In this document: positions 1-11,696 of the stretch, piece after piece | Layout: every line of letters starts with the position of its first letter | Position numbering within the stretch: position 1 is the first letter of the stretch | Source: Diphasiastrum complanatum | Taxonomy: Eukaryota > Streptophyta > Lycopodiopsida > Lycopodiales > Lycopodiaceae | NCBI GenBank assembly: GCA_029204225.1 | Contig: CM055100.1 | Coordinates: 16,572,164 to 16,632,163 of the forward strand | Length of the DNA stretch: 60,000 nt | Direction of reading: 5' to 3' | Made by a program: the position numbers and the translations under genes | Notes under the pieces: model-generated | Database searches by the model: none | Seen by the model: only the letters and a program-made list of their open reading frames with translations | What the model was told of the DNA's origin: nothing

Positions 1-1120
1 GTAATTTGGTTGGGCCATGTTGGGAAAGATACCTAGAGGTGAAAATAACACGTACTAAGAACTTACCATCAAGCTTTGATTTTGCAAGTCACAATGCCAT
101 GTACGTGCCTGGCTTCTTTCGAAAACAAGCAAATCTTCATCTGAATGTGATTTGACAGTCAATTTAAAAAGACATCTTTCAAACTGAAACTGCGTATGAG
201 AATAAAAGTTCAGTTAGTTTTTTCTTAAGATTTAACTTCAGCTATGTAACGAGTTTGTTCTGCATCAGTGTACGGGTCAGAACATAGTAAGAGCACTTAT
301 GTCTCTTTGAAGTTTGAGCCAATTTTCAATGCAGTTAATGTTAATTAGAATATTTCAATAGTCTGGAGTCCTGGACATTCAACAAATGAAGGGAGAAATA
401 TTCTTGAGAATATTTGTAATTAAGACTAGCGCAGCAGTCAAAGCAACAATTGGATCAGTGATTGTTGTGGCTATCTATTTACTATATAATTGGGTTTAAT
501 GAATCAATTTGATCTGTCGAATTGGTGACACGGTCATTTGAGTCTAGATGCATTTTTATACATGTTTGTTTGTGTCCTAGTCCGACCCTTTACAGTTGGA
601 ACGTACCATACGTCCGTACAATACGTTCCGGAACATACTGGGTTGAATTTTTTTTTTTAAATCCACAAAAGAAAATGGTGAAAAAGGCTAGCCATAATGT
701 TATGGCCATTGTTTCCATTGGAAAGGTAACTAAAAAGTCCATATCCGAGCACTTAAAAAAATTTATGTCCCCCAACCGTTTAACCCTCGATAAAAAGGTC
801 AGTGAAAATCCATTATCCAATACATCAAAATCCATTATTTATTTTTTGACAACAATTATCCATTATATACCTTCTTAAATAGGCTACCTATTTTTATGCA
901 CCCAAACAAAAATTAATAGTTGTTGCTTGTAGCCCTATTTAATAGTTTGGGTTTTGAATCTGAAAAAATTATTGTGGCCGCCTAGGCAAGTATAAAAAAG
1001 AGAAAAAGACTAGAAGACCTAATTAGGGTTTAAGCATTGACGAGATTAGAGCTAGAGAACTGCCTCCTTGGGAGCTTCTTGTGTTAATCCTTTCATTCAT
1101 CTTCTCACATCGCTGTGCTT
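1..1120. other. AT-rich DNA without a recognisable gene
   Basis: No coding region is supported here. The longest open stretch (about 522-878) starts at a non-ATG codon, is lysine/serine rich and shows no motif I recognise. A short inverted repeat is visible: GGAACGTA at 598-605 and its complement TACGTTCC at 622-629, with a 16-base spacer. It could be a relic of a small DNA transposon, but no terminal repeats or target duplication were found. Confidence 0.5.
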
Positions 1121-1126
1121 TCCCTT

Positions 1127-1290
1127 TTCTCTCATGCGGACGCGGCCATTTTGCGTCCGCGTCCAGCGTCCGGACGTGGACGTGGACATGTCCTTTAATT
1201 TTCTTATTTACACGAGAAATTTTAAAAGAAAAGTGTGTCCGGGGTGGACGTGTCCGGACGCGCGTCCGTGTCTGGGTCCCGCTACCTTTG
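1127..1290. repeat. GC-rich patch of degenerate GGACGTGTCC-type repeats
   Basis: Against an AT-rich background this patch is rich in CpG and repeats short units such as GTCCGGACG, GGACGTGGAC and GTGTCCGG in both orientations. Two clusters (about 1132-1190 and 1231-1282) are separated by 40 bases of AT-rich DNA. Apparent ORFs through it on both strands are by-products of the repeats. Subterminal repeats of a non-autonomous DNA transposon would look like this, but I could not define ends. Confidence 0.5.
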
Positions 1291-1957
1291 CGCGCCTCGA
1301 ATATAAATTTTTTATTTGTTAAAAAATTACACATTTTATTTTAATCTCTTCTGGTGACGTTCGGAATGGAAGGAACGGGCAACTATGGTTTGTGTATATG
1401 AAATGAACATGTCCTTTTTTATCAAAAAAGGAAATACACGTCTATAAAAAATTACATATTATTGTTTGTTAGTAAGTGAAGCTACTAGTCATCAATATAA
1501 TGCCAGTTATAATTTCACTTTAATCAGAAAATTAATACTACGTACTTTTGTCTTCCAGTTTTCTATCAATATTAGGCATGCTAAGGGAGTTTAAAAAATC
1601 CATGAAATATTGCCATTGTTAATATATCATGAAATCTTTCTAAGACTTGTGATATCCAATGAATGGAAGTCAATTATTTCAGTGGGACATTCAATAAGCG
1701 TTTATGATACATGTATTGGTTGTATCCAGTGTCTAAGAGTGTCCTACAGACGTATCTGACATGATATCTTGAGATGAATGTATCGTTAATCAAATTGCTG
1801 TTGTTAGTAGAATACAAGGTAGTATGTTGTTGTCTGCCCAATATAATTGAGTGTATGCATTTATCTAGGACCGGGACATATCACAGCTTCAATCTAAGTA
1901 ACCCATCAATGGAGACAATTTAAGAAATATGAAATTCCTCATGAAAATATGACAAAA

Positions 1958-2014
1958 ATGACAGATCATGGTCAGACACATTATTTTCTAGGCATTGAGA
2001 TACTCGCAAGCAGA
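1958..2014 (+). pseudogene. Short copia reverse-transcriptase scrap
   Basis: A single reading frame gives MTDHGQTHYFLGIEILASR, which resembles the conserved copia RT segment that follows the YVDD box (usual form F-x-M-x-D-L-G-x-L-H-Y-F-L-G-I-E). Nothing recognisable continues on either side, so this is an old fragment of under 60 bases. Chance similarity cannot be excluded. Confidence 0.4.
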
Positions 2015-2069
2015 TAACACAGATTATTTTTTAATCCAACAGTGAAACCCATAAAGTATTATATTTAGA

Positions 2070-2104
2070 CTAGTTTGTTGTGCCCGTCGATGACGGGCAA
2101 TGGG
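2070..2104 (-). mobile_element. Helitron-like 3' terminus (hairpin plus CTAG)
   Basis: Read on the minus strand there is a perfect hairpin, TGCCCGTC / GACGGGCA with a 3-base loop (2081-2099 on the plus strand), followed after seven bases by CTAG (2070-2073) and then a T. Helitron 3' ends are known for a short GC-rich hairpin roughly ten bases before a terminal CTRR, inserted before T. If this is real, the element body would extend to higher coordinates, over the chromomethylase exons. No matching 5' TC end was identified, so the call rests on this terminus alone. Confidence 0.4.
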
Positions 2105-2896
2105 CACTCACCCACAAAAAGTGTATATATTTTTGGAGGCTGTGTTTATTTAAAAACCTACCTACCTTTTCCTTATTGCAAATGGGTGATCTCTAAAATA
2201 GTTTTATAACTCCCTACAGTTCAGGAGAAAGTGAGCCCTTCTTAATCACCCTGAAACATAATTCCATATAGAAGCCTTCGTGTCCGAAGGAGGCCAGCTC
2301 TGAAATATCAAAGCTTGATTGTTGACCAATGTTGAGTTGCAAGGACCTTTGCATATGGTTTTGCATCTCTTTGGACTCTAATGCACTTGAGAAGTGTACG
2401 CCATTTACTGTGGCAAGGGTACTGCACAAAATTATATTGATCCACTGCTAGACCTTAACTACCTACTTTATGAAGTTCCCAGTGCTTGATTATTATTTTC
2501 AAGCTAAGAGGATAGAGTCTGAAATAATACACCAAACGAGTACTATGCTCAAATTTTAAGTTTGCTTTTCTGGTTAATGCCTGAAGTCAGTCCCAAAGAT
2601 TCGTGATTCGATACATTTTTCCTTCATCTTCAGAATTTGTCTTTATTCTCTAAACTATTTTGAATAATTGTATAGCAGTTCTTCTCAATCTTTTATTTTT
2701 CTTGTTCAACTAATTCAAATCGTGATTTGCATTGCTTCTGAACTATGTGCAAGTATGAGCTGTTAGCATGTCACACATGTATTAAGCAAATCATGAAATT
2801 TGATCAAAAGTTGATGTGACCATGAAAGTTATAGCTGGTAAAAACATTAAAATTGCAGAGTTTGTCCTGACATAATATCATTGTTGTACACTCCAG

Positions 2897-3557
2897 GCCC
2901 TTTGGACGCCTCTGGTGGGATGAGACTGTTCCTACTGTTGTTGGAAGGGCTGAGCCTCACAACCAGGTCTTTTGAATCTTGAGTTGGTTTTCCAGAATTG
3001 TGGATCATTTGATTAACAAGCTTTTTCCCCATGTCCTGTTTGTTTTCTGATGAGAAATTGATCCCATAGATAATACTTCATCCGGAGCAAGATCGTGTGC
3101 TTACGATCCGAGAAAATGCACGTTTACAAGGTTTTCCTGATTACTACAAGCTTTTTGGCTCTGTAAAACAGAGGTAAGCTTTTTGAAAGTTTTAAATAAT
3201 AATTGGTTTGAAAATTGTGTTGTTGATTGATCCTTTTGACTCCCAAGGTTTGTTTTCCTCATAAGTTCTAGCTGACGCACTTCAGGGCATACGTTAGCAG
3301 CTATGAAAGTTACAAGCCTTGTAAGCATGAGTATTTTCAGGTTTGAAAGCAAATTGGCATGCAGGTATGTCCAAGTGGGAAATGCTGTAGCAGTGCCTGT
3401 AGCGAGAGCTTTGGGTTATGCATTGGGCCTTGCAGTTCAGCAACAGTGTCCTGGAGACCTTGTAATGGAGCTCCCTCACAATTTCCCCCAAAGCCTAATG
3501 GCTGCTTATAAACAAGTCCCCAATGAGATTGCAGTTGATGTCGAGGAACAATCCTAA
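2897..3557 (+). CDS. CMT: Chromomethylase, last three exons
   Basis: This is the C-terminal end of a plant chromomethylase, a DNA cytosine-5 methyltransferase that maintains CHG methylation at H3K9me2 chromatin in the nucleus. Exons are 2897-2966, 3070-3173 and 3365-3557 (stop TAA 3555-3557). The introns, 2967-3069 and 3174-3364, have GT-AG ends, and the three exons join in one frame. The first encodes [15 protein letters not shown] and RAEPHNQ (motif IX region), the second [16 protein letters not shown] and KLFGSVKQR, and the third [20 protein letters not shown] (motif X). The [12 protein letters not shown] block separates chromomethylases from MET1. The 40-residue tail is glutamine-rich and ends in EEQS. 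The exon before 2897, which should encode the rest of the target-recognition region, was not found in the 2.9 kb upstream. Either a long intron separates it or this is a fragment. No frame damage is seen in the part present. Confidence 0.85.
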
Positions 3558-5940
3558 TGCAAAGCTTTTAGTTAGATGTAGGTGGTATCAAAACGATTTG
3601 GAAAAGGTGTTATTGAATTTACATTGATTATTTTCCAGGTTCCTCATATTGAGGCCTTGTTTTTAATTGTAACCTGGGAAACATTTATAGTTTGCCAATA
3701 TCAGGCTATTGAAATGCAGCGATTACATATGCACTCCAACAAGTGAAAATTGTGAGCATCAACTTGGAACTAATGAATGGTTATCAGAGCATGGTGCTTT
3801 CAAAGGTTAATTTCCCAATATTATACTTTATTTTAGGTGACATACATATGTTAAAAAGATGAGGGGATCTAGGCCTACTTATGTATTCCTTGACAACAAT
3901 GCCAAAATTTTGTGTTATTCTTTTTCATAATGAGAGATCTTAGCTTCCTCTTTTTGAATGTGAGCCTTGAGAATACAGCTTGCTAGGTCTCATGTGGCAA
4001 ATTCACATGAATCCCGTTCCCATTTTGCTTCCATCCTCTTCTCATGATGATTCCATGGAGCTCTATTTGTGATTTGTGTTTTATGGCTATATCAACATGA
4101 ATTTCTTGTTCTTTGCTTGATTGTGGCTTTAGTTTCATTACTATTGCTATTTCATTGGGTTTGGAACACGATATTTGTGATATTAGAGCATAAGATCCAT
4201 TTTGCATCATGATTTTTCATGTATTTCATTAGATTTGAGGATTTCATTGCAATTGTAGTTCTTTTTTTGTGCAAGTTTCTAACTTTCGAATTTTCAGGTA
4301 TGGTTATACCAATTTCTGTGATATAATTTCATTTTCAAACTCCTTCAAATTCTAATTTTTGCTTCTCCGAACATAACATGCACCCTTAGACCTCAAAGCT
4401 TCATTGGTCTCTAATAATCCCTAGAAGACTATTCGTAATACCTTATTGAGGCCATGCATGCTTGGACGATGATTTTGAAACTTTTCCTCATAGTCAAAGT
4501 GCAGCCTCCTACCGAGTACACGCAAGTAGTATGGCCTTGGGTGACATGGCAGTCATCATGATCACTTGTCCTCCCTCTATACTATACTCTACGACAACTA
4601 AAATGGTGTCTATATGACAAAGTTATGAGCGTTTGAAGTTTTGGCAATTTTTTAATGGAAATCTCTACATGGAACTTATGCAGGTCAGAATAGGCATTGT
4701 ATTCAAAGTGAAACTATTTATTACGGCATTGCATGCACAATATTGAGTATCTAGACTCATGCATGGGGAAATTACAATGATTTTAAGTGGTCTTACGACT
4801 TTTCTTGATCACTATTAAAAATATACTAATAGTTCTTGAAATTTTGGATACTTGAGTGACAAATTTGTTTTTTAACGTAAATTGACCAGTTTAAAAATAT
4901 TGGTGTCACATGCTTTGCATGTCAATATGGACAACATATTATTAACTGAAGGTATTTCAATTGCTAGTACGGTGGTTTGCCTTATAGATTGCTAATAGAG
5001 AAAAATCATCAATTTATTAGTATTTATAATATGTAAATAATACAGTCTCATTCTTGGCTATTTTTAGACTATTGTTGGTTATTTTAAAATTGTTGTGGAA
5101 TAGTGGATTGGCTTTATTGAATTGAAAAATTCAGTTTGATTGTAGTCACTATTGATTTTTACTATAGGAAATAGACGTTTTTATTTATTTTTCTAGAATA
5201 GCAATTTTGATAGCCAATAATCATAGCAAACTATTTTGCAATCCTTGGGTACATCGTAGAGCAGCTGGCCTGAGCATTACATTTGCAAGAATGGTGGACT
5301 ATATAAATAGTTGAAACAATTTATGACCAGTAGAAGGTATTATTATTCGTGATGTTAAGGAATTGTTTTTCTTTAAATTTAGGTTACACTTGAGTCATTA
5401 ACTTGAGCCAAAAATGAGAATTAGTATTTTAGAATCTAAAATGGTTAAACAAAGGGTTCTTCATAGTCATTGGAAAGAGTATAGAATGGTTGTAAAATCA
5501 TTCATTGATTTTGTTATTCTAAATTAGATTTAGCAATGACTTGGGCAACAAAAATAGCATATATTTGTCTGTAATATTTTCTTTGATAAGGGTCTATGCC
5601 TTCACTTTTCTTGGTATGAATACTAATTTTTCGGTTGATCAAAAAATCTATGGAAATAAGTAAGTTGGACATTTGAATCAATAATTGTATCATGAAATTG
5701 TATTATGAAATGGGATTTGCCCTTACATACCGTCATAATATCGAATTACAAAATATGATCACAATAGTTCGGATATAATGATTATATGATATAATCCTTA
5801 TGAAGATCTGACTAGATCCTATTGCAAAACAACCAAAAGGAAACTTGTGGAACAAAACCACCTATCCAATCCTAGATCCCTCCTGGATCTAGCCCCCAAG
5901 CCATGGTGAATGAATGCAAGAGAGGAGATGAATCTTGGCA
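3558..5940. other. AT-rich intergenic DNA
   Basis: The first few hundred bases after the chromomethylase stop would hold its 3' UTR if the gene is active. No clear polyadenylation signal could be singled out. The rest has no coding frame, LTR boundary or tandem repeat that I can support. Confidence 0.5.
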
Positions 5941-5985
5941 AAAGAAACTAAATTTCCAATAGGGAGATGGGCGAGTTTCCATGGT

Positions 5986-6015
5986 AAATATTCTCTCTCC
6001 AAAGAGAGAATATTT
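5986..6015. repeat. Perfect 13-bp inverted repeat (hairpin)
   Basis: AAATATTCTCTCT (5986-5998) is followed by CCAA and then its exact reverse complement (6003-6015). The arm sequence is partly TC/AG simple repeat. The site lies beyond the gypsy gag relic. It could be a transcription terminator, a recombination hot spot or chance, and function is unknown. Confidence 0.55.
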
Positions 6016-6239
6016 CCCTTAGGATCCCGATGCAGCCTATATTAGCTATTAACCTCCTATTCTTGCTTTATAGTAGTCAAACACCATGCAAGTGTTCCTA
6101 TGTCCAATTATAGGTCTGGGCCCTCATATGATTATTAACTACTTTACAGGCCAAGCCCGGAATGACGAGGCATAACCAATAACCATATACACCTGGAGTG
6201 ACCGGCTATCAATGTCAGGAATTACTCCGAATCCCACAT

Positions 6240-6803
6240 ACTGGACATGCACGTAATAGTTTGAGCTCTCTTCGGATGCTTCGTGGTAACCCAATGAGAA
6301 ACCACATAATCACGGCATGATTGGGAGTCAGAGCTGTGTTGCATTCGGATCTGAGATGCTTGACCCGTTCAATGTAGTCCTGGACCCTTTCTCTCTTTCC
6401 CATTTTGACTTTGCATAAATAGGAAAAATGGATATTCTAGAAACTTTCTCGATTTAAAGCGTGTGAAGAGAGCCGCTTTAACCTCTTCCCATGTAGATTT
6501 TTTTTACAGCTGACTTATTGAAAAACCAGTCTTGGGTTGGAGCTACTAGTGACATGGGAAATTGTTTCAATTTTTCCTCAGGATTCTGTCCGCCATAGAT
6601 TTCGCACGCTTGTTCGTAGATATGGAGAAATCAGATCGATCTGTTGATCCATCATATTTAGGCATTTCGAGATGAGGTGCCCTCCGAACTGCTTGCAATG
6701 GTACAACTGGTACGGGTTGACCCATTGGTTCCATTGCTGCTGGTCTTGCTTCTGGTTCAATTAGCGCTGCTGAAACTTTGGGAGATTTGGTGCTTGATTT
6801 CAT
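6240..6803 (-). pseudogene. Ty3/gypsy-type gag relic (retrotransposon gag domain)
   Basis: On the minus strand two frames carry parts of one gag protein. From 6803 downward come a proline/valine-rich head and an EMPKYDGSTD motif, and then in shifted frames STWEEVKAALFTRFK (near 6500). The later frame (6403 downward) includes GKRERVQDYIERVKHLR and MWFLIGLPRSIRREL. This order matches the retrotransposon gag domain common in plant Ty3/gypsy elements. The sequence is clearly homologous to the plus-strand relic at 55.1-56.5 kb. Frameshifts around 6600 and 6410 break it, and no zinc knuckle or pol follows on this side. The homology with the 55-kb copy extends to about 6900. Confidence 0.65.
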
Positions 6804-7074
6804 GTCCTAACTGGTACTGACCATCTGGATTTCAGATTCATTTATCGGAGAAGTCCAAGGTAGCTGGATCTTGATGCGTATGTGAAAAGAAGTCTGGATC
6901 TGTGAGGATTTGATCCTCTCGCAAACTTCATCACTGATGTAAAATGACCTTTTGGAAACAATGGAATGGTATGTGAGAGTTACTTGTGTGAGGGTTCTCT
7001 AATTCTGATGATTTTCTCAATTTTTAGACACTTAGACCCACTTTTCAGCTTACTGAAAAAGGATGAACTCTCGC

Positions 7075-8835
7075 AGTCCCGTTGGTCTTACAGAGTTCCT
7101 TGAATTATGTGGAGATATACTCTCCCCCTCCATCTGTGCGTAGAGCCTTGATCTTCCTCTAGGTCTGGTTTTCTGCAGATGCCTTGAACTGCTTGAAGAA
7201 CTTAAATGCTTCGGATTTGTTCTTCATAAAGTAGGTAGCAGTCATTCGAGAGAAGTCATCGATGAAAGTTAGGAAATAGAGATCTCTCCCTGTGGAAGCA
7301 GTCTGCATCGGGCCACAAATGTCGTTGTGTACAAGGTCAAGCAAGCCTTTGGAAGTATGAATTGAATCTGAAATGAAGGGACTTCTAGCATGCTTGCAGA
7401 TAATACAGCTTTCGCATGGAGAAGTTGGCTTGCTGACAGAAGGCAGATCTTGTACTAGACTCTGAACAGACATTTGCTGAATACTGTTGAAATTAAGATG
7501 GCCAAGTCTAAAATGCCATAACATATCAGTTGATTTAGAAGTGGATGTGTGAAGAGCTTGATTGTTAGAAGGCTGAGTTTGTAAAGATAGCCGCTTCTTT
7601 TTCCAAAGGCTAGAACCTTACGAGATTTGTCAAGAATTGTGCAACCTTCTATATCGAATTCGACCTTTTGACCTGAATCGGTGATTCTGCTAACTGAGAG
7701 CAGATTCTTGGTCAGATTTGGAACGTGGAGAATGTTGGACAACAACTTCACTTCACCTTTCTGGAATTCGACTCTGACTATTTCTTCACTTTCAATTGAA
7801 TGTGATGAGTTGTCTCCAAGTTGCATAACTCGAGAGTGGGTGAATGACTGATAGTCTTTGAATCAGTCGCGATGGTGAGTCATGTGTTGAGTTGCTCCAA
7901 AATCTAGATACCAGGAATCAATATCCTATTGTTCTCCAACTTTGGTGGTCATGAACGCAGCTTCATCTTCATCTTGTGACTGGATTGAGTGACTGGTTGT
8001 TGCATTGTGTGCTTGTTGTTGGAACTGCTTCTTCTTTTCGTTGTTGTACTTCAAAGTTTGACAGTCCTTGATTTTATGGCCAGTCCTCTTATAGTACCTA
8101 CATAATAGTTTCTGCATTGGTTGGAATGATGAAGAGGTTGAATTCGACCCTGAACCAGAATTTGGGCCAGTTGGCATGTTGCTCTTCTTGTCAATATAAT
8201 CTGACTTTGTAGATCTCTTAGATCTAAACTTCTGATTTTTGAATATAGAGCTTGAGGATCCACTCTTAAGCCTGAGGAGGATGCTGATCTTTTGATCCCC
8301 TCTTATAGAAGCATCAAAATTCCTCTTAATAGAGTGAGGTGCTCCTAGATAGATTTTCATAGGCTTCAGGTAGACTCAATAATAGAGTCATGAGAGCATC
8401 AGAATCTTCTATGACCGAGCCAGTTGCAGTCATTTGCTCCATAAGATTTTTGAAAATGTTGAGGTGACTCGAAACACTCTCTGCGTCAGACATTCTCAGG
8501 GTGAAGGATTTCTTCCTCAAGTGTAGCTTGGAAGTCACATCCCTAAAATCGTAGAGGGTTGCTAGGATGTCCCATGCATCCTTAGCAGTCCGAGCAACAC
8601 GTATGTGGATGATCTGAGTATCCTTGATGTTGAGGGTGATCATGGCAAATGCTTTGCCATCTCTCAGTCTTTACTTGGTGATGCTGGTTGCATCACCTTC
8701 TGGTTTGAGCTCTGTGCCATCAACGATGTCCCACAGTTCTTTGGCTAGTAGTATAACCTTCATGTTGAATTTCCAGAGATGGTAGTTATCTCTATCGAGT
8801 TTGTCAATGAGAGATGAACTAGATGATGGATCCAT
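7075..8835 (-). pseudogene. Element D gag-protease-integrase, broken
   Basis: Gag begins with ATG at 8835 (MDPSSSSSLIDKLDRDN) and contains the copia UBN2-type gag (AKDAWDILATLYDFRDVTSK). The zinc knuckle reads CRYYKRTGHKIKDC, where the second Cys of CX2CX4HX4C has become Tyr. The protease region (LDFGATQHMTHHRD) has Phe in the place of Ser or Thr in the D-S/T-G triad. The integrase has the H-x4-H and C-x2-C zinc site (HFRLGH, CESCIIC), an Asp in LVHNDICGP and the second catalytic Asp in LRTDGGGEY. Damage includes a TAA at 8671-8673, a frameshift near 8340, a TAG near 7927, a TGA at 7863-7865 where Trp is usual, a frameshift near 7530, and a stop near 7158. The element cannot encode function. 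Confidence 0.7.
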
Positions 8836-8965
8836 TGTGGTTGAACGATATCGTTGGTAGAAACAATGATTGTCGGAATACTGTTGGCCGCACGTTTGCC
8901 AGAGAGACGTCTTGGTAGAAACAAGACTGATAATTTGCAGTAGAAATGCAGATTATTGAAATGTC

Positions 8966-8977
8966 GGCTCTGATACA
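8966..8977 (-). promoter_or_regulatory. Primer-binding site of element D (one base short)
   Basis: The minus strand reads TGTATCAGAGCC directly after the LTR end. The standard initiator-Met tRNA complement is TGGTATCAGAGC, so one G is missing. Confidence 0.6.
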
Positions 8978-9440
8978 TGTCGTAAATCGTGGGGATGACA
9001 GGCAGCGAAAGCTCGAAGCTTTGAGCATAGGCATGTAGGATCGGAAACACAATAGTTAGCAGCAGAAATATTCAAGAAGAATGATTCATACAGAGTTGCG
9101 TAAATGAACAATACAATAGTGAGACAAAAATTGCATTAGGATTAATATCAATAGTGAGTACAATGGCTTGAAGTAATAACTTCAGCTTGCTGAGCGTGAT
9201 AACGTTGGCTACAGAAGAACTCTGATAATGATAAACTTAACACTTTTATTGAAACTTAAATATTTTGATTTAGCTAGTATATATTTACAAGTGTCTTCAA
9301 AAATATCTTATGAGCATTGAATGCTATTTACGCCAGTCTTTGTATATGTACAAAGCTGGTAACCGCCCTTTGGATATTTTAGTTGTCCAGCTATTTTTAG
9401 GATTGATAATAATTTGGCGACGTCGGTCTGCCACTGTTGT
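8978..9440 (-). repeat. Element D 5' LTR (outer boundary approximate)
   Basis: The inner edge is set by the adjacent PBS: the plus strand begins TGTCGTAAATC at 8978, so the LTR ends in CA on the minus strand. A TATA-like stretch, GTATATATTTAC, lies near 9275-9290. The outer edge was not found because no second LTR survives for comparison. Confidence 0.45.
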
Positions 9441-9869
9441 GAAAACCCAAAAAACCCAAAAAACCCCAAGGTGCCTTTGAATTGTTTAGGATAGGTCTAA
9501 ACTGGACTTTGGTCATGGTGTCGCCTTTTTCACGAAGGTGCAAAAAATGCGAAAAAGATGAAGGTGCCTTAAAAATGGTTAAGTCACTAAAAAATCCCAA
9601 AGGTAAAAATATGAAGGTCCGAAACATGTAGTTGGCCTTCGGCTATTTTCAGGATGCTCATTATTTCAATGATTCGTTTAAGGCAGAGCATAAGAAATCT
9701 AACATGAATAACTATCGCAGGCTTCTATGTAGGTCTAGAACAATGTCCTAGAGCTGCTGCCAGTCATGCAAGAGTTACTTTTCATTACTTAGGGAGAAAT
9801 AAAATCTGATGTGATTTTAGCACATTTTTTTCCTCCAAAATACAAATTTGGATGCTTTTTGTGATTTTT

Positions 9870-10897
<1,028 letters not shown>

Positions 10898-10899
10898 CA

Positions 10900-11195
10900 A
10901 ATGAGCTAAGGTGATTATTTTCATCATGCTGTAGTTGTTGAGCTGCAACATCATGTTCTTCGGATTCACTGTTGATAAGTTGTTCATCTGAAGTGGACAA
11001 GAGCTAGGACCTTCAATAGGAATAGTCGACTTGGGAACATAAGTGTTCGATAATTCGGGAGAGTCCTATAGTTCAACTATATGAGCTTTGTCCTTGCCTT
11101 TGAGGTAAATAAACTGATCTTTGATGAAGACGATAACCCGATTGGTGAATATCTTCGACCCGATAGGATCATACAACTTATAAGCTTAATTTGAA
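10900..11195 (-). pseudogene. Copia relic P: integrase C-terminal/linker region
   Basis: The minus strand reads AYKLYDPIGSKIFTNRVIVF, the conserved copia segment that joins the integrase C-terminus to the linker before RT (usual form Y-K-L-Y-D/N-P-x-T-K-K-x-x-x-S-R-D-V-x-F). A hydrophilic stretch follows and is cut by a stop. It lies directly against a P-family LTR with gag, protease and the integrase core missing, so the element was internally deleted. R1 copy 1 abuts its other side. Confidence 0.6.
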
Positions 11196-11214
11196 GTTGA
11201 AAATAGATTTGATA

Positions 11215-11640
11215 TGTTGGAAAGAGGGAATGCAATACCGTCAAGTCGAAGACTGTGGCGACTTATCGAGCGCAATGGAATAAAGCCTTTTTTCCTAATG
11301 CATGACTACGCCTATCATTATTGATGTAATGACAGAAGTCATGTTCAATCTTTTAGCAACTAATTTTGAAATCGCTAGCACTAAAGTGATTTCGTAGCCA
11401 AACAATGGGGTATTGAATTTTCAGACAAGACTATAAGAGATTATCAGTTACAATTCAATCACTGAGATGCATACATTCTAACATAATATTTAACGCAATA
11501 AAAAGAGTAGATTGATTCAGCATGTAGCATGTACAAATCAGATAACGATGAGCACAAGACAATTGCAGATAGAAACCGCGTACTCATAGTAGAATAATCT
11601 AACATGATACTCTAGAAGTCGAGCTTCTTCATGAGATCTG
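11215..11640 (-). repeat. LTR of relic P, same family as element F LTR
   Basis: The reverse complement of this stretch aligns over roughly 400 bases with 40700-41115, for example in TTTGGCTACGAAATCACTTT and AGTCATGCATTAGGAAA. The LTR end CCAACA falls at 11215, as in F (41110-41115). The base run after it (TATCAAATC) is not a usable PBS. The outer edge is not resolved. Confidence 0.6.
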
Positions 11641-11696
11641 TTAAATTTACACAAGCTAGTTTGCACAATTACCACTTGTAAATGACTTTGAGGCCA

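Larger units (their letters stand above)
7075..9440 (-). mobile_element. Copia element D, 3'-truncated
   Basis: In minus-strand order this element has a 5' LTR (right boundary unresolved, roughly 9440), its LTR end at 8978, a degenerate PBS, a gag start at 8835, a zinc knuckle, protease and integrase, and then it stops after the second integrase Asp near 7075. RT, RNase H and the 3' LTR are absent. The gag resembles element F at 41.3 kb, so D and F belong to one lineage that is distinct from elements A, B, E, G, H and J. Confidence 0.7.

Noticed and set aside
522-878. 118-codon plus-strand frame
   Set aside because: It starts at TTG, has no known motif, is AT-rich, and an equally long frame lies on the other strand.
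1023-1344. Overlapping frames of 84-103 codons on both strands
   Set aside because: They are long only because the GC-rich repeat patch is poor in stop codons. No family resemblance.
2214-2429. Minus-strand 71-codon frame near the chromomethylase
   Set aside because: No motif, and no splice-compatible link with the methyltransferase exons, which are on the other strand.
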